64,000 nt of DNA from Pseudomonas fluorescens. GTDB lineage: Bacteria; Pseudomonadota; Gammaproteobacteria; Pseudomonadales; Pseudomonadaceae. The notes below the pieces were generated by a model that was not told the DNA's origin, did not search any database, and worked only from the letters and a program-made list of their open reading frames with translations. The position numbers and the translations under genes were made by a program. The DNA lies in assembly GCF_004683905.1 (NCBI RefSeq), contig NZ_CP038438.1, positions 5,208,001 to 5,272,000 on the forward strand. Reading direction: 5' to 3'. Of the stretch, positions 16,404-24,777 are shown piece by piece. Positions within the stretch are counted from its first letter, which is position 1, and each line of letters starts with the position of its first letter.

Positions 16404-17375
16404 TCAGGCAGAAGTCACTCTGGCAAACCCGGCCCGGATCTTCTCTTCCGGCAAATCATCGGCAATAAACACAATCACACTTTCCCGCGCCTCACCCTCG
16501 GCCCACTCGGTGTCCCAGTCGAATCCGTAAAGTTTCAGTACGCCCTGAAACACCAAGCGCCGATCTTCACCCGCAATGTTCAGAACACCTTTGTAACGCA
16601 GCAATTGCTTGCCGTGCTCTTCCAGCAGCTCGTTCATGAACTCGCTGAGTTGATCGATATCCAGTGGCTGGTCTGTGCGCAGCACCAGGCTGGAGATACG
16701 GTCGATGGACGGCGCCTTGCTCACCGGACGCAGACTCACCCCGCCGCCGAGATCGGCATTGAGATTGAAGCCACGCACGTCGAGCAGTTCGGCCAGATCG
16801 ATGTTGCCATGCTCGACCACGCGGATCGGCGCGCGACGATTGATCCGCGTCAGGCGTTCGCCCAGCGCGGTGAACGTGGCCTCATCCACCAGATCGGTCT
16901 TGCTCACCAGCAAGCGGTCGGCGAAACCGATCTGCGCCTGAGCAATGGTCTGGGTCAGGTGCTGGTCGGCATGGGCGGCATCCACGAGGGTGATGATGCC
17001 GTCGAGCAGATAACGCTCGCGCAGTTCCTCATCGATGAAAAAGGTCTGCGCCACCGGGGCCGGGTCGGCCAGACCGGTGCACTCGATCACCAAGCGATCG
17101 AAGGCGATTTCGCCGTTGTCCAGGCGTTCGAGCAGCAGGTACAAGGCCTTGGTCAGGTCAGTGTGGATGGTGCAGCAGACGCAGCCGTTGGCCAGGGTCA
17201 TGACTTGCACCGGTTCGTCGCCGAGCAACTGGGTGTCGATGCCGGCGTCGCTGAATTCGTTCTCGATCACGGCGATCTTCAGGCCATGCTCGGCTTTGAG
17301 CAGATGGCGCAACAAGGTGGTCTTGCCGGCACCGAGGAAACCGCTGAGTACCGTTACGGGTATGGGAGAAGACAA
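16404..17375 (-). CDS. yjiA: G3E-family GTPase YjiA
   Basis: A 323-residue GTPase of the COG0523/CobW group. The P-loop is SGFLGAGKTTLL near residues 9-20, the metal-binding CxCC motif is NGCVCCTI near 62-69, and VSKTDLVD supplies base recognition. The C-terminal CobW domain ends in the acidic EKIRAGF region. The TTG start is chosen: AGGAG lies eight bases upstream and gives the usual opening (M)SSPIPVTVL. YjiA-type GTPases bind metal ions, and in enterics the gene sits beside the cstA-like btsT and yjiX; the same trio is seen here. Confidence 0.9.
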   Translation of the reverse strand: MSSPIPVTVLSGFLGAGKTTLLRHLLKAEHGLKIAVIENEFSDAGIDTQLLGDEPVQVMTLANGCVCCTIHTDLTKALYLLLERLDNGEIAFDRLVIECTGLADPAPVAQTFFIDEELRERYLLDGIITLVDAAHADQHLTQTIAQAQIGFADRLLVSKTDLVDEATFTALGERLTRINRRAPIRVVEHGNIDLAELLDVRGFNLNADLGGGVSLRPVSKAPSIDRISSLVLRTDQPLDIDQLSEFMNELLEEHGKQLLRYKGVLNIAGEDRRLVFQGVLKLYGFDWDTEWAEGEARESVIVFIADDLPEEKIRAGFARVTSA

Positions 17376-17408
17376 AACACGATCTCCTGAAACAAACACA
17401 AAACAAAT

Positions 17409-17497
17409 GTGGGAGCGAGCTTGCTCGCGAAGGGGTCGTGTCAGTCGACATCATTGCTCGATGACACACCGCTTTCGCGAGCAAGCCCGCTCCCACC
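17409..17497. repeat. REP doublet, family A, inside the cstA-yjiX-yjiA operon
   Basis: Inverted family A pair between yjiX and yjiA; the left core has GAGCGAGC in place of GAGCGGGC. As RNA it would form a stable hairpin and could separate expression or stability of the distal gene. Confidence 0.88.
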
Positions 17498-17527
17498 GGG
17501 GGATTACCTCAACCGCAGGCTGTCAGC

Positions 17528-17725
17528 TCAACAGCACTTCGGCCCACCCTTGCCACCGTAACGCGCTTCCTGACGTTCGCGGAAGAACATCTCGTAGCTC
17601 ATTACCGGTTTGTCCGGGTGTTTGGTTTGCATATGCTCGACGTAGGTGTCGTAGTCGGGCATGCCGACCATCAGGCGTGCGGCCTGACCGAGGTATTTGC
17701 CGAGGCGACTCAGGTCATTGAACAT
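17528..17725 (-). CDS. yjiX: YbdD/YjiX family small protein
   Basis: A 65-residue protein with the family features MVGMPDYDTYVEHM, HPDKPVMSYEMFFRERQEARYGG and a Cys-Cys C-terminus. Pfam describes the family (PF04328) as a putative selenoprotein-related group, although here both C-terminal residues are ordinary cysteines. It begins 15 bp after the cstA stop on the same strand, so it is surely cotranscribed; E. coli ybdD and yjiX occupy the same position after cstA and btsT. Its role is unknown but tied to CstA-type transporters. Confidence 0.92.
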   Translation of the reverse strand: MFNDLSRLGKYLGQAARLMVGMPDYDTYVEHMQTKHPDKPVMSYEMFFRERQEARYGGKGGPKCC

Positions 17726-17740
17726 GGTGCAATCCTCTGG

Positions 17741-19807
17741 TTACGCGTCCGGCAGGGCCTGGAATGGCGATTCTTTATCCGTACGCTCTTTTTTGCCCCA
17801 GGCGGCGATGCCGACCTTGAGCGCATAGAACAGGATGCTGAAGACCACGAACAGGAACAGCGCAGTGAGCGTTGCGTTGGTGTAGGCGTTGAAGATCACG
17901 TGCTGCATCTGCTCGATACTCTTGGCCGGGGCAATGACTTGGCCGGCGGCCAAGGCATCGCTGTACTTCTTGGCCAGCGACAGGAAGCCGATCGCCGGGT
18001 TGGCGTCGAACAGCTTGATGAAGCCTGCAGTGGTGGTGCAGATCAGCAGCCAAGCGGCTGGCAGCAGGGTGACCCAGATGTAGCGCTGGCGCTTCATCTT
18101 GATCAGGACCACGGTGCCGAGCATCAGCGCGATACCGGCCAGCATCTGGTTGGAGATACCGAACAGCGGCCACAGGGTGTTGATGCCGCCCAGCGGATCG
18201 ATCACGCCCTGATACAGCAACCAGCCCCACATCGCCACACAACCGGCGGTGGCGATCAGGTTGGCGGTCCACGATTCGGTACGTTTCAGCGCCGGAACGA
18301 AGGAGCCGAGCAGGTCCTGCAGCATGAAGCGCCCGGCACGGGTGCCGGCGTCTACAGCAGTCAGAATGAACAACGCTTCGAACAGGATCGCGAAGTGGTA
18401 CCAGAACGCCATGGTGTTTTCACCCGGCAGGACACTGTGCAGGATCTGCGCGATGCCGACCGCCAGGGTCGGCGCGCCGCCGGCACGGGCGAGGATGGTG
18501 GTTTCGCCGATGTCGTGAGCCACGGCTTGCAGCGCCTCCGGCGTGATCGCGAAGCCCCAGCTGCTGACCATCTGCGCCACCGATGCGACGTCACCGCCGA
18601 CCACGGCGGCCGGGCTGTTCATGGCGAAGTACACGCCCGGCTCGATCACCGAAGCGGCAACCATGGCCATGATCGCCACAAACGATTCCATCAGCATGCC
18701 GCCGTAACCGATGTAACGCGCGTTGGTTTCGTTATCCAGCAACTTCGGCGTGGTGCCCGAAGAGATCAGTGCGTGGAACCCGGACACCGCACCGCAAGCG
18801 ATGGTGATGAACAGGAACGGGAACAGACCGCCCTTCCACACCGGCCCGGTGCCGTCGACGAACTGGGTCAGCGCCGGCATTTTCAGCTCGGGCATGGTTA
18901 CCAGAATGCCGATCGCCAGAGCGATGATGGTGCCGATCTTGAGGAACGTCGACAGGTAGTCGCGCGGCGCCAGAATCAGCCACACCGGCAACACGGCGGC
19001 AACGAAGCCGTAACCGATCAGCATCCAGGTGATTTGCACACCGGTGAAGCTGAAGGCCTTGGCCCACACCGGATCAGCGGCAATCTGCCCACCGAGCCAG
19101 ATCGAACCGAGCAGCAGCAACACGCCGATGACCGAGATCTCGCCGATGCGGCCCGGGCGGATGTAGCGCATGTAGATGCCCATGAACATCGCGATCGGGA
19201 TGGTCGCCATCACGGTGAAGATGCCCCATGGGCTCTCCGCCAGTGCCTTGACCACGATCAGCGCCAGCACCGCGAGGATGATGATCATGATCAGGAAGCA
19301 GCCGAACAGGGCGATGGTGCCGGGGATGCGGCCCATTTCTTCACGCACCATGTCGCCCAGGGAACGGCCGTTGCGCCGGGTCGACATGAACAGGACCATG
19401 AAGTCCTGCACCGCGCCCGCCAGCACCACCCCGGCAATCAGCCACAGCGTGCCGGGCAGATAACCCATCTGCGCCGCCAGTACCGGGCCGACCAGAGGTC
19501 CTGCGCCGGCGATGGCCGCGAAGTGGTGACCGAAAAGAATGTGTTTGTTGGTCGGCACGTAGTCCAGGCCGTCGTTGTTGAGCACGGCGGGGGTGGCCCG
19601 ACGCGGATCCAGTTGCATCACATTGTTGGCGATGAACAGGCTGTAGTAACGGTACGCAACCAGATAAATGGCCACGGCCGCGACCACGATCCACAAGGCG
19701 TTGATCGCCTCTCCTCGGCGCAATGCCACTACGCCCAGGGCGCACGCTCCTACGATTGCCAGCACTAGCCAGGGTAAGTGGCGTAGCAGGCTATTATTAT
19801 TTTTCAT
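17741..19807 (-). CDS. cstA: Carbon starvation protein CstA (pyruvate/peptide transporter family)
   Basis: A 688-residue protein with many membrane helices. Family hallmarks are NNDGLDYVPTNKHILFGHHF, AIAGAGPLVGPVLAAQMGYLPG, CGAVSGFHALISSGTTPK and the C-terminal NATLTALFLFVVF. Relatives in E. coli (CstA, BtsT) take up pyruvate and are induced on starvation; peptide uptake has also been attributed to CstA. The start MKNNNSLLRHLPW is preferred to a longer in-frame start. A-rich Crc/Hfq-type motifs bracket the start codon, suggesting catabolite repression of translation. It heads an operon with yjiX and yjiA. Confidence 0.95.
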   Translation of the reverse strand: MKNNNSLLRHLPWLVLAIVGACALGVVALRRGEAINALWIVVAAVAIYLVAYRYYSLFIANNVMQLDPRRATPAVLNNDGLDYVPTNKHILFGHHFAAIAGAGPLVGPVLAAQMGYLPGTLWLIAGVVLAGAVQDFMVLFMSTRRNGRSLGDMVREEMGRIPGTIALFGCFLIMIIILAVLALIVVKALAESPWGIFTVMATIPIAMFMGIYMRYIRPGRIGEISVIGVLLLLGSIWLGGQIAADPVWAKAFSFTGVQITWMLIGYGFVAAVLPVWLILAPRDYLSTFLKIGTIIALAIGILVTMPELKMPALTQFVDGTGPVWKGGLFPFLFITIACGAVSGFHALISSGTTPKLLDNETNARYIGYGGMLMESFVAIMAMVAASVIEPGVYFAMNSPAAVVGGDVASVAQMVSSWGFAITPEALQAVAHDIGETTILARAGGAPTLAVGIAQILHSVLPGENTMAFWYHFAILFEALFILTAVDAGTRAGRFMLQDLLGSFVPALKRTESWTANLIATAGCVAMWGWLLYQGVIDPLGGINTLWPLFGISNQMLAGIALMLGTVVLIKMKRQRYIWVTLLPAAWLLICTTTAGFIKLFDANPAIGFLSLAKKYSDALAAGQVIAPAKSIEQMQHVIFNAYTNATLTALFLFVVFSILFYALKVGIAAWGKKERTDKESPFQALPDA

Positions 19808-19816
19808 TTTATTATT
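19794..19816 (-). promoter_or_regulatory. Paired Crc/Hfq (catabolite activity) motifs around the cstA start
   Basis: On the minus strand, AATAATAA lies just before the ATG (19809-19816) and again in codons 3-6 (19794-19801). This matches the AAnAAnAA motif bound by Hfq-Crc in Pseudomonas to block translation when preferred carbon sources are present. Confidence 0.65.
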
Positions 19817-19966
19817 CCAGCCAGGGTGGACAAGAAAGACAGCCACCCCGAGTTTAGCGCTTACGGCGCCAAAGGCCATACCCCGACGTTGGTCTAGACG
19901 GCTCGTTGATTGGCAGCCACCCGCGAGTCGGGTCTATAGTCAGCGAACTCTCCCGAGGATTGCGCC

Positions 19967-20335
19967 ATGAGCGAACACCCAGCCAATCGCCGTCGCTTCA
20001 AACGTATTGCGTTCGATGCCAGAACCGAGCTGAGTCAGGGCCACTTCATCTGGCCGGTGAAGTTGATCGACCTGTCGCTCAAGGGCTTGCTGATCGAGAA
20101 GCCGGAGCCGTGGCTGGGGGACAAGGAGCAGGATTTCTTCGTCGACATTCATCTGAGCGATGACGTGAATATTCAGATGGATGTGCATCTGGCCCACGAG
20201 GATCACGGGCAACTGGGGTTTAAATGCCGGCATATCAGTCTGGAATCGATCCAGCGCTTGCGGCGGTTGATCGAGCTGAATCTGGCGGATGAAACCGAGC
20301 TTGAGCGCGAATTGGGTGCCTTGATCGAAATCTAG
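19967..20335 (+). CDS. mapZ: Single-domain PilZ c-di-GMP receptor (MapZ-type)
   Basis: A 122-residue PilZ domain protein. It shows both binding motifs: RRRFKR near residues 8-13 (RxxxR type) and DLSLKG near 35-40 (D/NxSxxG type), followed by the beta-barrel strands and a C-terminal helix. Length, sequence and position between cstA and radA correspond to P. aeruginosa PA4608/MapZ. That protein binds c-di-GMP and inhibits the chemotaxis methyltransferase CheR1. Transcribed alone with AGGATTG upstream. The enzyme MorA, encoded 8 kb away, could feed it, but no sequence link shows that. Confidence 0.88.
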   Translation: MSEHPANRRRFKRIAFDARTELSQGHFIWPVKLIDLSLKGLLIEKPEPWLGDKEQDFFVDIHLSDDVNIQMDVHLAHEDHGQLGFKCRHISLESIQRLRRLIELNLADETELERELGALIEI

Positions 20336-20360
20336 CCGCCAAATCAACGTGGGAACACTC

Positions 20361-20457
20361 TTGTGGTGAGGGGATTTATCCCCGATGGGGCGCGGAGCGG
20401 CCCTGATAAATCTGGGTCTGCTGCGCAGCCCATCGGGGATAAATCCCCTCACTACAG
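20361..20457. repeat. REP-like inverted repeat, family B
   Basis: Inverted pair of GAGGGGATTTATCCCCGAT flanked by TGTGGT/ACTACA, with GCGCAGC-type inner arms. It lies between the convergent mapZ and radA genes. Confidence 0.88.
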
Positions 20458-20484
20458 GATTTCATTCAAACAAGGGAACGGCGT

Positions 20485-21852
20485 TTACTCGAATAATGCG
20501 TCGAGCGCCTGCTCCAGGCGGGTCACGGCAATGATCTGTAACCCCGGCGGCGCCTCCTTCGGCGCATTGCCCTTGGGCACGATCGCCCGTTTGAAGCCAT
20601 GCTTGGCCGCTTCCTTCAAACGCTCCTGCCCACTCGGCACCGGACGCACTTCGCCGGACAAGCCCACTTCACCAAACACCAGCAGGTCATGCGGCAAAGG
20701 CCGGTTGCGCAGGCTCGACATCACCGCCGCCATCAATGCCAGATCCGATGCGGTCTCCAACACCTTCACCCCGCCGACCACGTTGAGGAACACGTCCTGG
20801 TCGTGAGTCGGAATACCACCGTGACGGTGCAATACCGCCAACAACATCGCCAATCGGTTCTGATCAAGGCCCAACGTCACGCGCCGTGGATTGGCCAGAT
20901 GACTGTCATCCACCAGCGCCTGCACTTCCACCAGCATCGGCCGGGTGCCTTCCCAGGTGGCCATGACCACACTGCCCGGGACTTCTTCCTGGGCACGGGT
21001 GAGAAAAATCGCCGAAGGGTTGGAGACTTCTTTCAGGCCCTTGTCGGTCATGCCGAACACACCGAGTTCGTTGACCGCACCGAAACGGTTTTTCACCGCC
21101 CGCAACAGACGCAAACGGCCATCGGATTCGCCTTCGAAATACAGCACGGTATCGACCATGTGCTCCAGCACCCGCGGGCCGGCGAGCGCGCCTTCCTTGG
21201 TGACGTGACCGACGAGGAAGATCGCCGTGCCACTCTGCTTGGCATAACGCACCAGCAACGCCGCGCTCTCACGTACCTGCGAGACGCCACCCGGCGCTGA
21301 TTGCAGCTGTTCGGTGAAAATGGTCTGGATCGAGTCGATCACCATCACCTTGGGTTTTTCCTGACGGGCGGTGGCAATGATGGTTTCGATGCAGGTTTCG
21401 GTCATCACCCGCAGTTGATCCTGGGGCAGCCCCAGACGCCGGGCGCGCATCGCCACCTGCTGCTGGGATTCTTCGCCGGTGACGTACAGCGCCGGCATGC
21501 TCTTGGCGAGGTTGCACAGGGTCTGTAACAGAATCGTCGACTTGCCGATGCCCGGGTCACCACCGATCAGCACCACCGAGCCGTCGACCAGACCGCCACC
21601 CAAAACCCGATCCAGCTCACCGGACGCGGTGGAGAAGCGCGGAATCTCCTCGATGCTGACTTCGGCCAGGGTCTTGATCTGCGCCTGCTGCCCGGCCCAG
21701 CCGGTACGCCCGGTGGGCGCCGTGGCCCCGCCGCTTTCGATCATGGTTTCGGTCAGGGTGTTCCAGGCGCCGCACTCGCCGCACTGGCCTGCCCACTTGG
21801 GAAAGGTTGCGCCGCACTCGGTGCAGCCGTACATGCGCTTGGCCTTGGCCAT
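20485..21852 (-). CDS. radA: DNA repair protein RadA
   Basis: A 455-residue branch-migration ATPase of recombinational repair. The N-terminal zinc finger has two CxxC pairs (CTECG and CGECG) within the first 30 residues, Walker A is GGDPGIGKST near 95-104, the RadA-specific KNRFG motif is present, and a Lon-like domain fills the C-terminus. The start MAKAKRMYGC is the family's; a longer in-frame extension overlaps the ankyrin gene's coding region on the same strand and is rejected. GGGGGA precedes the ATG. Confidence 0.97.
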   Translation of the reverse strand: MAKAKRMYGCTECGATFPKWAGQCGECGAWNTLTETMIESGGATAPTGRTGWAGQQAQIKTLAEVSIEEIPRFSTASGELDRVLGGGLVDGSVVLIGGDPGIGKSTILLQTLCNLAKSMPALYVTGEESQQQVAMRARRLGLPQDQLRVMTETCIETIIATARQEKPKVMVIDSIQTIFTEQLQSAPGGVSQVRESAALLVRYAKQSGTAIFLVGHVTKEGALAGPRVLEHMVDTVLYFEGESDGRLRLLRAVKNRFGAVNELGVFGMTDKGLKEVSNPSAIFLTRAQEEVPGSVVMATWEGTRPMLVEVQALVDDSHLANPRRVTLGLDQNRLAMLLAVLHRHGGIPTHDQDVFLNVVGGVKVLETASDLALMAAVMSSLRNRPLPHDLLVFGEVGLSGEVRPVPSGQERLKEAAKHGFKRAIVPKGNAPKEAPPGLQIIAVTRLEQALDALFE

Positions 21853-21895
21853 CTGGATCCCCCGGCAAAAACCGCGATGATAACGCAGCCACCGC

Positions 21896-22432
21896 TCAGC
21901 GCGGCGCGGCGGTGCGGATTTCGCCGTTGGCCAGACGCGCGGCGCTATTGCCCAGCGGGTCTTCGGCATTGAGATCGGCGCCTTTGGCCTTGAGCGCATC
22001 GAGCAGTTCGACACGCTTGAACAACCCGGCGTACATCGCCGCAGTCTGGCCTGCGCCGTTGCGCTGATCGGGGCTGCAATCGGTGGCCATCAGCCTTCGA
22101 GCAATCTGCATCTCGCCTTTGAAAATCGCGCCCATCAGCGCTGTGTTGCCACGTTGGTCCTGCGCGCAGGCATCAGCGCCCGCCGCCAGTAACCGGTCAA
22201 CTGCTGCGCCCTGGCCGTGATACGCCGCCAGAATCAAAGCCGTGTAGCCCTTGCTGTCGCGGGTATCGAGGGAATAACCGGACTCGATAAAGGTCTCGAG
22301 CATCGGCACATCACCACGCCGGGCGGCATCGAAATAGTAATCCTGCAACTGCGCCTTGATCGCCTCGGGGTTCTGTTCGGCCAGCGCTGCAAATGACAGG
22401 CAACCGAGCAACAGTAAAAGAAAGGCACGCAT
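21896..22432 (-). CDS. ankB: Periplasmic ankyrin-repeat protein AnkB
   Basis: A 178-residue protein with a cleavable signal (MRAFLLLLLGCLSFAALA) and about four ankyrin repeats, e.g. DSKGYTALILAAYHGQGAAVDRLLAAGAD and RNGAGQTAAMYAGLFKRVELLDALKAKGAD, here described by their repeat ends only. It begins 60 bp after katB on the same strand. In P. aeruginosa ankB lies beside katB and is needed for full KatB activity, apparently by acting in the periplasm. The same operon is present here. GGAGAG precedes the start. Confidence 0.9.
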   Translation of the reverse strand: MRAFLLLLLGCLSFAALAEQNPEAIKAQLQDYYFDAARRGDVPMLETFIESGYSLDTRDSKGYTALILAAYHGQGAAVDRLLAAGADACAQDQRGNTALMGAIFKGEMQIARRLMATDCSPDQRNGAGQTAAMYAGLFKRVELLDALKAKGADLNAEDPLGNSAARLANGEIRTAAPR

Positions 22433-22492
22433 AAACGCTCTCCTTGGGCAGAACGGGGCCTGAATCAGGCCCCGCGTTGCATGGCGTCGAGA

Positions 22493-24034
22493 TCAGTCGA
22501 CCAGTTTCGCTGCCAGCGCCTTGACCCGGCTCAGGTCACCCTTGGCCACTTTGGTCACACCGGTGCCGTATTCCGGATCTGCCTTATAAAGAAAGGACAG
22601 GATGATGTGCTTGCTCTCGTCATCGGTGGTCGCCAGCGAACCGCCGAAGCTGGCGATCAGGTCCTGACGCTCCTGCTGGCTGAACGAGCGATACAGATCC
22701 CCGGCCTGTTTGAAGTTCTGCTCACGCTGAATCTTCGCCTGCTGGGTGCTGCCCGACAGTGCCAGCTGGCTGTAACGCGCGCTTTGCGGCTCTTCACGCG
22801 GTTGCAGGCGGCTTGGCTGATAGTTCACGCCAGACTGCGTGGCTGCAAAGTTCATCGCACCGTCCTGATTGCCATTGTTGACCGCAACTTTTGGCGCGTT
22901 GATCGGCAACTGCAGGGCATTGGCTCCCAGACGATACATCTGCGTATCGGCATAAGAAAACACTCGACCTTGCAACAGACGATCTTCTGAAGGTTCGATA
23001 CCCGGCACAACATTGGCCGGGGCCATGGCAACTTGTTCGGTTTCCTGGAACACATTGGCCGGATTACGGTTCAACACCATTTGTCCAACTTTTCGCTCAG
23101 GAACATTCGGCCAGATCTTGGTAGCGTCCAATGGATCGAAATCAAACTTGGACAAATCTTGCGGATTCAGCACTTGGATGTACAAGTCCCATTTCGGGAA
23201 ATCACCCTTATTGATATGACTGACCAGATCATTAGTCATATGACTGTAATCTTTGCCCTGAACTTTCTCGACTTGTTCAGGTGTCAGGTTTTTGATGCCC
23301 TGCAAACTTTTCCAGTGGAACTTCACATAGTGCACTTCGCCTTTGGCGTTAACCAACTTGTAGGCATGCACGCCATTACCGTCCATTTCCCGATAACTGG
23401 CTGGAGTACCCGAATTGGAATACAGCTCGGTCAGCGTGCGAGTGGCTTCCGGCACGTGGGAGAAGAAGTCGAAACGACGCGAGTCATCGTCAAGGTTGGT
23501 GCGTGGATCGGGTTTGAACGCATGGACCATGTCCGGAAACTTGATCGCGTCGCGAATGAAGAAGGTCGGGAAGTTGTTGCCGACCAGGTCCCAGTTGCCA
23601 TCAGCGGTGTAGAACTTGGTGGCAAAGCCCCGTGGATCGCGCAGGGTTTCCGGGGAGTGGTTACCGTGAACCACTGCGGAGAAGCGCACGAACACTGGCG
23701 TCACCTGCCCGGCAGCGAATACCTTGGCCTTGCTCAGGTCGCTGAGGTCGTTGGTCACGGTGAACGTGCCATGGGCACCGGTACCGCGGGCATGCACCAC
23801 ACGCTCGGGAATGCGCTCACGGTCGAAACGCTGGAGTTTCTGGATCAGTTGCACGTCTTGCAGCAGCACCGGGCCGTTGGCGCCGGCGGTTTGCGAGTTC
23901 TGATTGTCGCCCACCGCTGCACCATTATCCCGGGTCAGGGGCGCGGCGTGCACGGAGAAGGTCAACAGGCTGGCGGTGAGTACGCCGAGCGTACGGCGAT
24001 GGGGAAAAGCCCCCAGTCCAAGGGTGGAATTCAT
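22493..24034 (-). CDS. katB: Exported monofunctional catalase KatB
   Basis: A 513-residue heme catalase with an N-terminal signal peptide (hydrophobic segment ending VHAAPL near residue 31), so the enzyme is likely periplasmic. The distal histidine lies in VVHARGTGAHG, the distal asparagine in the PTFFIRDAIKFPD region, and the proximal heme-ligand tyrosine in RVFSYADTQMYRLG. The start is fixed by GAGGAACC upstream of ATG. It forms an operon with ankB and diverges from mscL. In P. aeruginosa katB is peroxide-inducible through OxyR; no clear OxyR site was identified by eye. Confidence 0.95.
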   Translation of the reverse strand: MNSTLGLGAFPHRRTLGVLTASLLTFSVHAAPLTRDNGAAVGDNQNSQTAGANGPVLLQDVQLIQKLQRFDRERIPERVVHARGTGAHGTFTVTNDLSDLSKAKVFAAGQVTPVFVRFSAVVHGNHSPETLRDPRGFATKFYTADGNWDLVGNNFPTFFIRDAIKFPDMVHAFKPDPRTNLDDDSRRFDFFSHVPEATRTLTELYSNSGTPASYREMDGNGVHAYKLVNAKGEVHYVKFHWKSLQGIKNLTPEQVEKVQGKDYSHMTNDLVSHINKGDFPKWDLYIQVLNPQDLSKFDFDPLDATKIWPNVPERKVGQMVLNRNPANVFQETEQVAMAPANVVPGIEPSEDRLLQGRVFSYADTQMYRLGANALQLPINAPKVAVNNGNQDGAMNFAATQSGVNYQPSRLQPREEPQSARYSQLALSGSTQQAKIQREQNFKQAGDLYRSFSQQERQDLIASFGGSLATTDDESKHIILSFLYKADPEYGTGVTKVAKGDLSRVKALAAKLVD

Positions 24035-24213
24035 ATCAGGTTCCTCTGGTTCTTTTGGGCGCATCCAGGTGCGCCAACCAGAGGCTAGAGGGCTAAGTCC
24101 GCGAACATAAATAGAAAGTTCGTAACCCGACGATTGAAAATTTTGGCTTCCCGATCAGCGTGTTACGGCGTATTTCGCGCGCGATTAGTGGCACTTTGCA
24201 AACTAATTGCAGA

Positions 24214-24229
24214 TTTATCGGTCGATAAA
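24214..24229. promoter_or_regulatory. 16-bp inverted repeat between katB and mscL
   Basis: TTTATCG-GT-CGATAAA, seven-base arms with a two-base centre, lies 180 nt upstream of katB and 90 nt upstream of mscL. It is a plausible operator; the regulator is not identified. Confidence 0.4.
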
Positions 24230-24319
24230 AACGGGCATTGTAAGAAGGTGTTTCGCGCAGGACGCGTTTGCTGATTTACACTGCGTACACCAACCTCATC
24301 TGTAACAAGGAAATAACCT

Positions 24320-24733
24320 ATGGGCGTGCTTAGTGAGTTCAAGGCCTTCGCGGTCAAAGGCAATGTGGTCGACATGGCCGTCGGTATCATCATCGGTGCC
24401 GCCTTTGGCAAAATTGTTTCGTCGTTTGTCGGCGACGTGATCATGCCGCCAATCGGCCTGTTGATCGGAGGGGTGGACTTCAGTGATCTGGCCATCACGC
24501 TTAAAGCCGCCGGGGGCAACGCCCCTGCCGTGGTCATGGCTTACGGTAAATTCATCCAGAGCATTCTGGACTTCGTGATCGTCGCCTTCGCGATCTTCAT
24601 GGGTGTCAAAGCCATCAACCGCCTTAAACGCGAAGAAGCCGTAGCCCCTTCCCTGCCACCGGTTCCGACCAAGGAAGAAGAGTTGCTCGGTGAGATCCGC
24701 GATCTGCTCAAGGCCCAGAACAACCGGCCTTGA
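24320..24733 (+). CDS. mscL: Large-conductance mechanosensitive channel MscL
   Basis: A 137-residue channel that opens under membrane tension during osmotic downshock. It shows the typical N-terminal amphipathic segment (MGVLSEFKAFAVKGN), the first membrane helix VVDMAVGIIIGAAFGKIVSSFV lining the pore, a short periplasmic loop, the second helix (ILDFVIVAFAIFMGVKAIN) and the C-terminal helical bundle ending EEELLGEIRDLLKAQ. Start preceded by AAGGAAA. A strong terminator follows immediately. Confidence 0.97.
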   Translation: MGVLSEFKAFAVKGNVVDMAVGIIIGAAFGKIVSSFVGDVIMPPIGLLIGGVDFSDLAITLKAAGGNAPAVVMAYGKFIQSILDFVIVAFAIFMGVKAINRLKREEAVAPSLPPVPTKEEELLGEIRDLLKAQNNRP

Positions 24734-24751
24734 CTGCTTGATGAATAAAGA

Positions 24752-24777
24752 ACGGCGCCTGATGGCGCCGTTTTTTT
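24752..24777 (+). terminator. Intrinsic terminator of mscL
   Basis: Perfect stem ACGGCGCC (24752-24759) / GGCGCCGT (24764-24771) followed by seven T. The T-tract reaches the stop codon of the convergent fprB. Confidence 0.92.

Noticed and set aside
17618..19768. Plus-strand open frame of about 700 codons opposite cstA
   Set aside because: Composition rich in His, Gln, Arg and Asp with no motifs; an antisense shadow of cstA.
24035..24110. OxyR site in the katB promoter
   Set aside because: Scattered ATAG-like tetranucleotides are present but spacing does not fit the four-element OxyR pattern.
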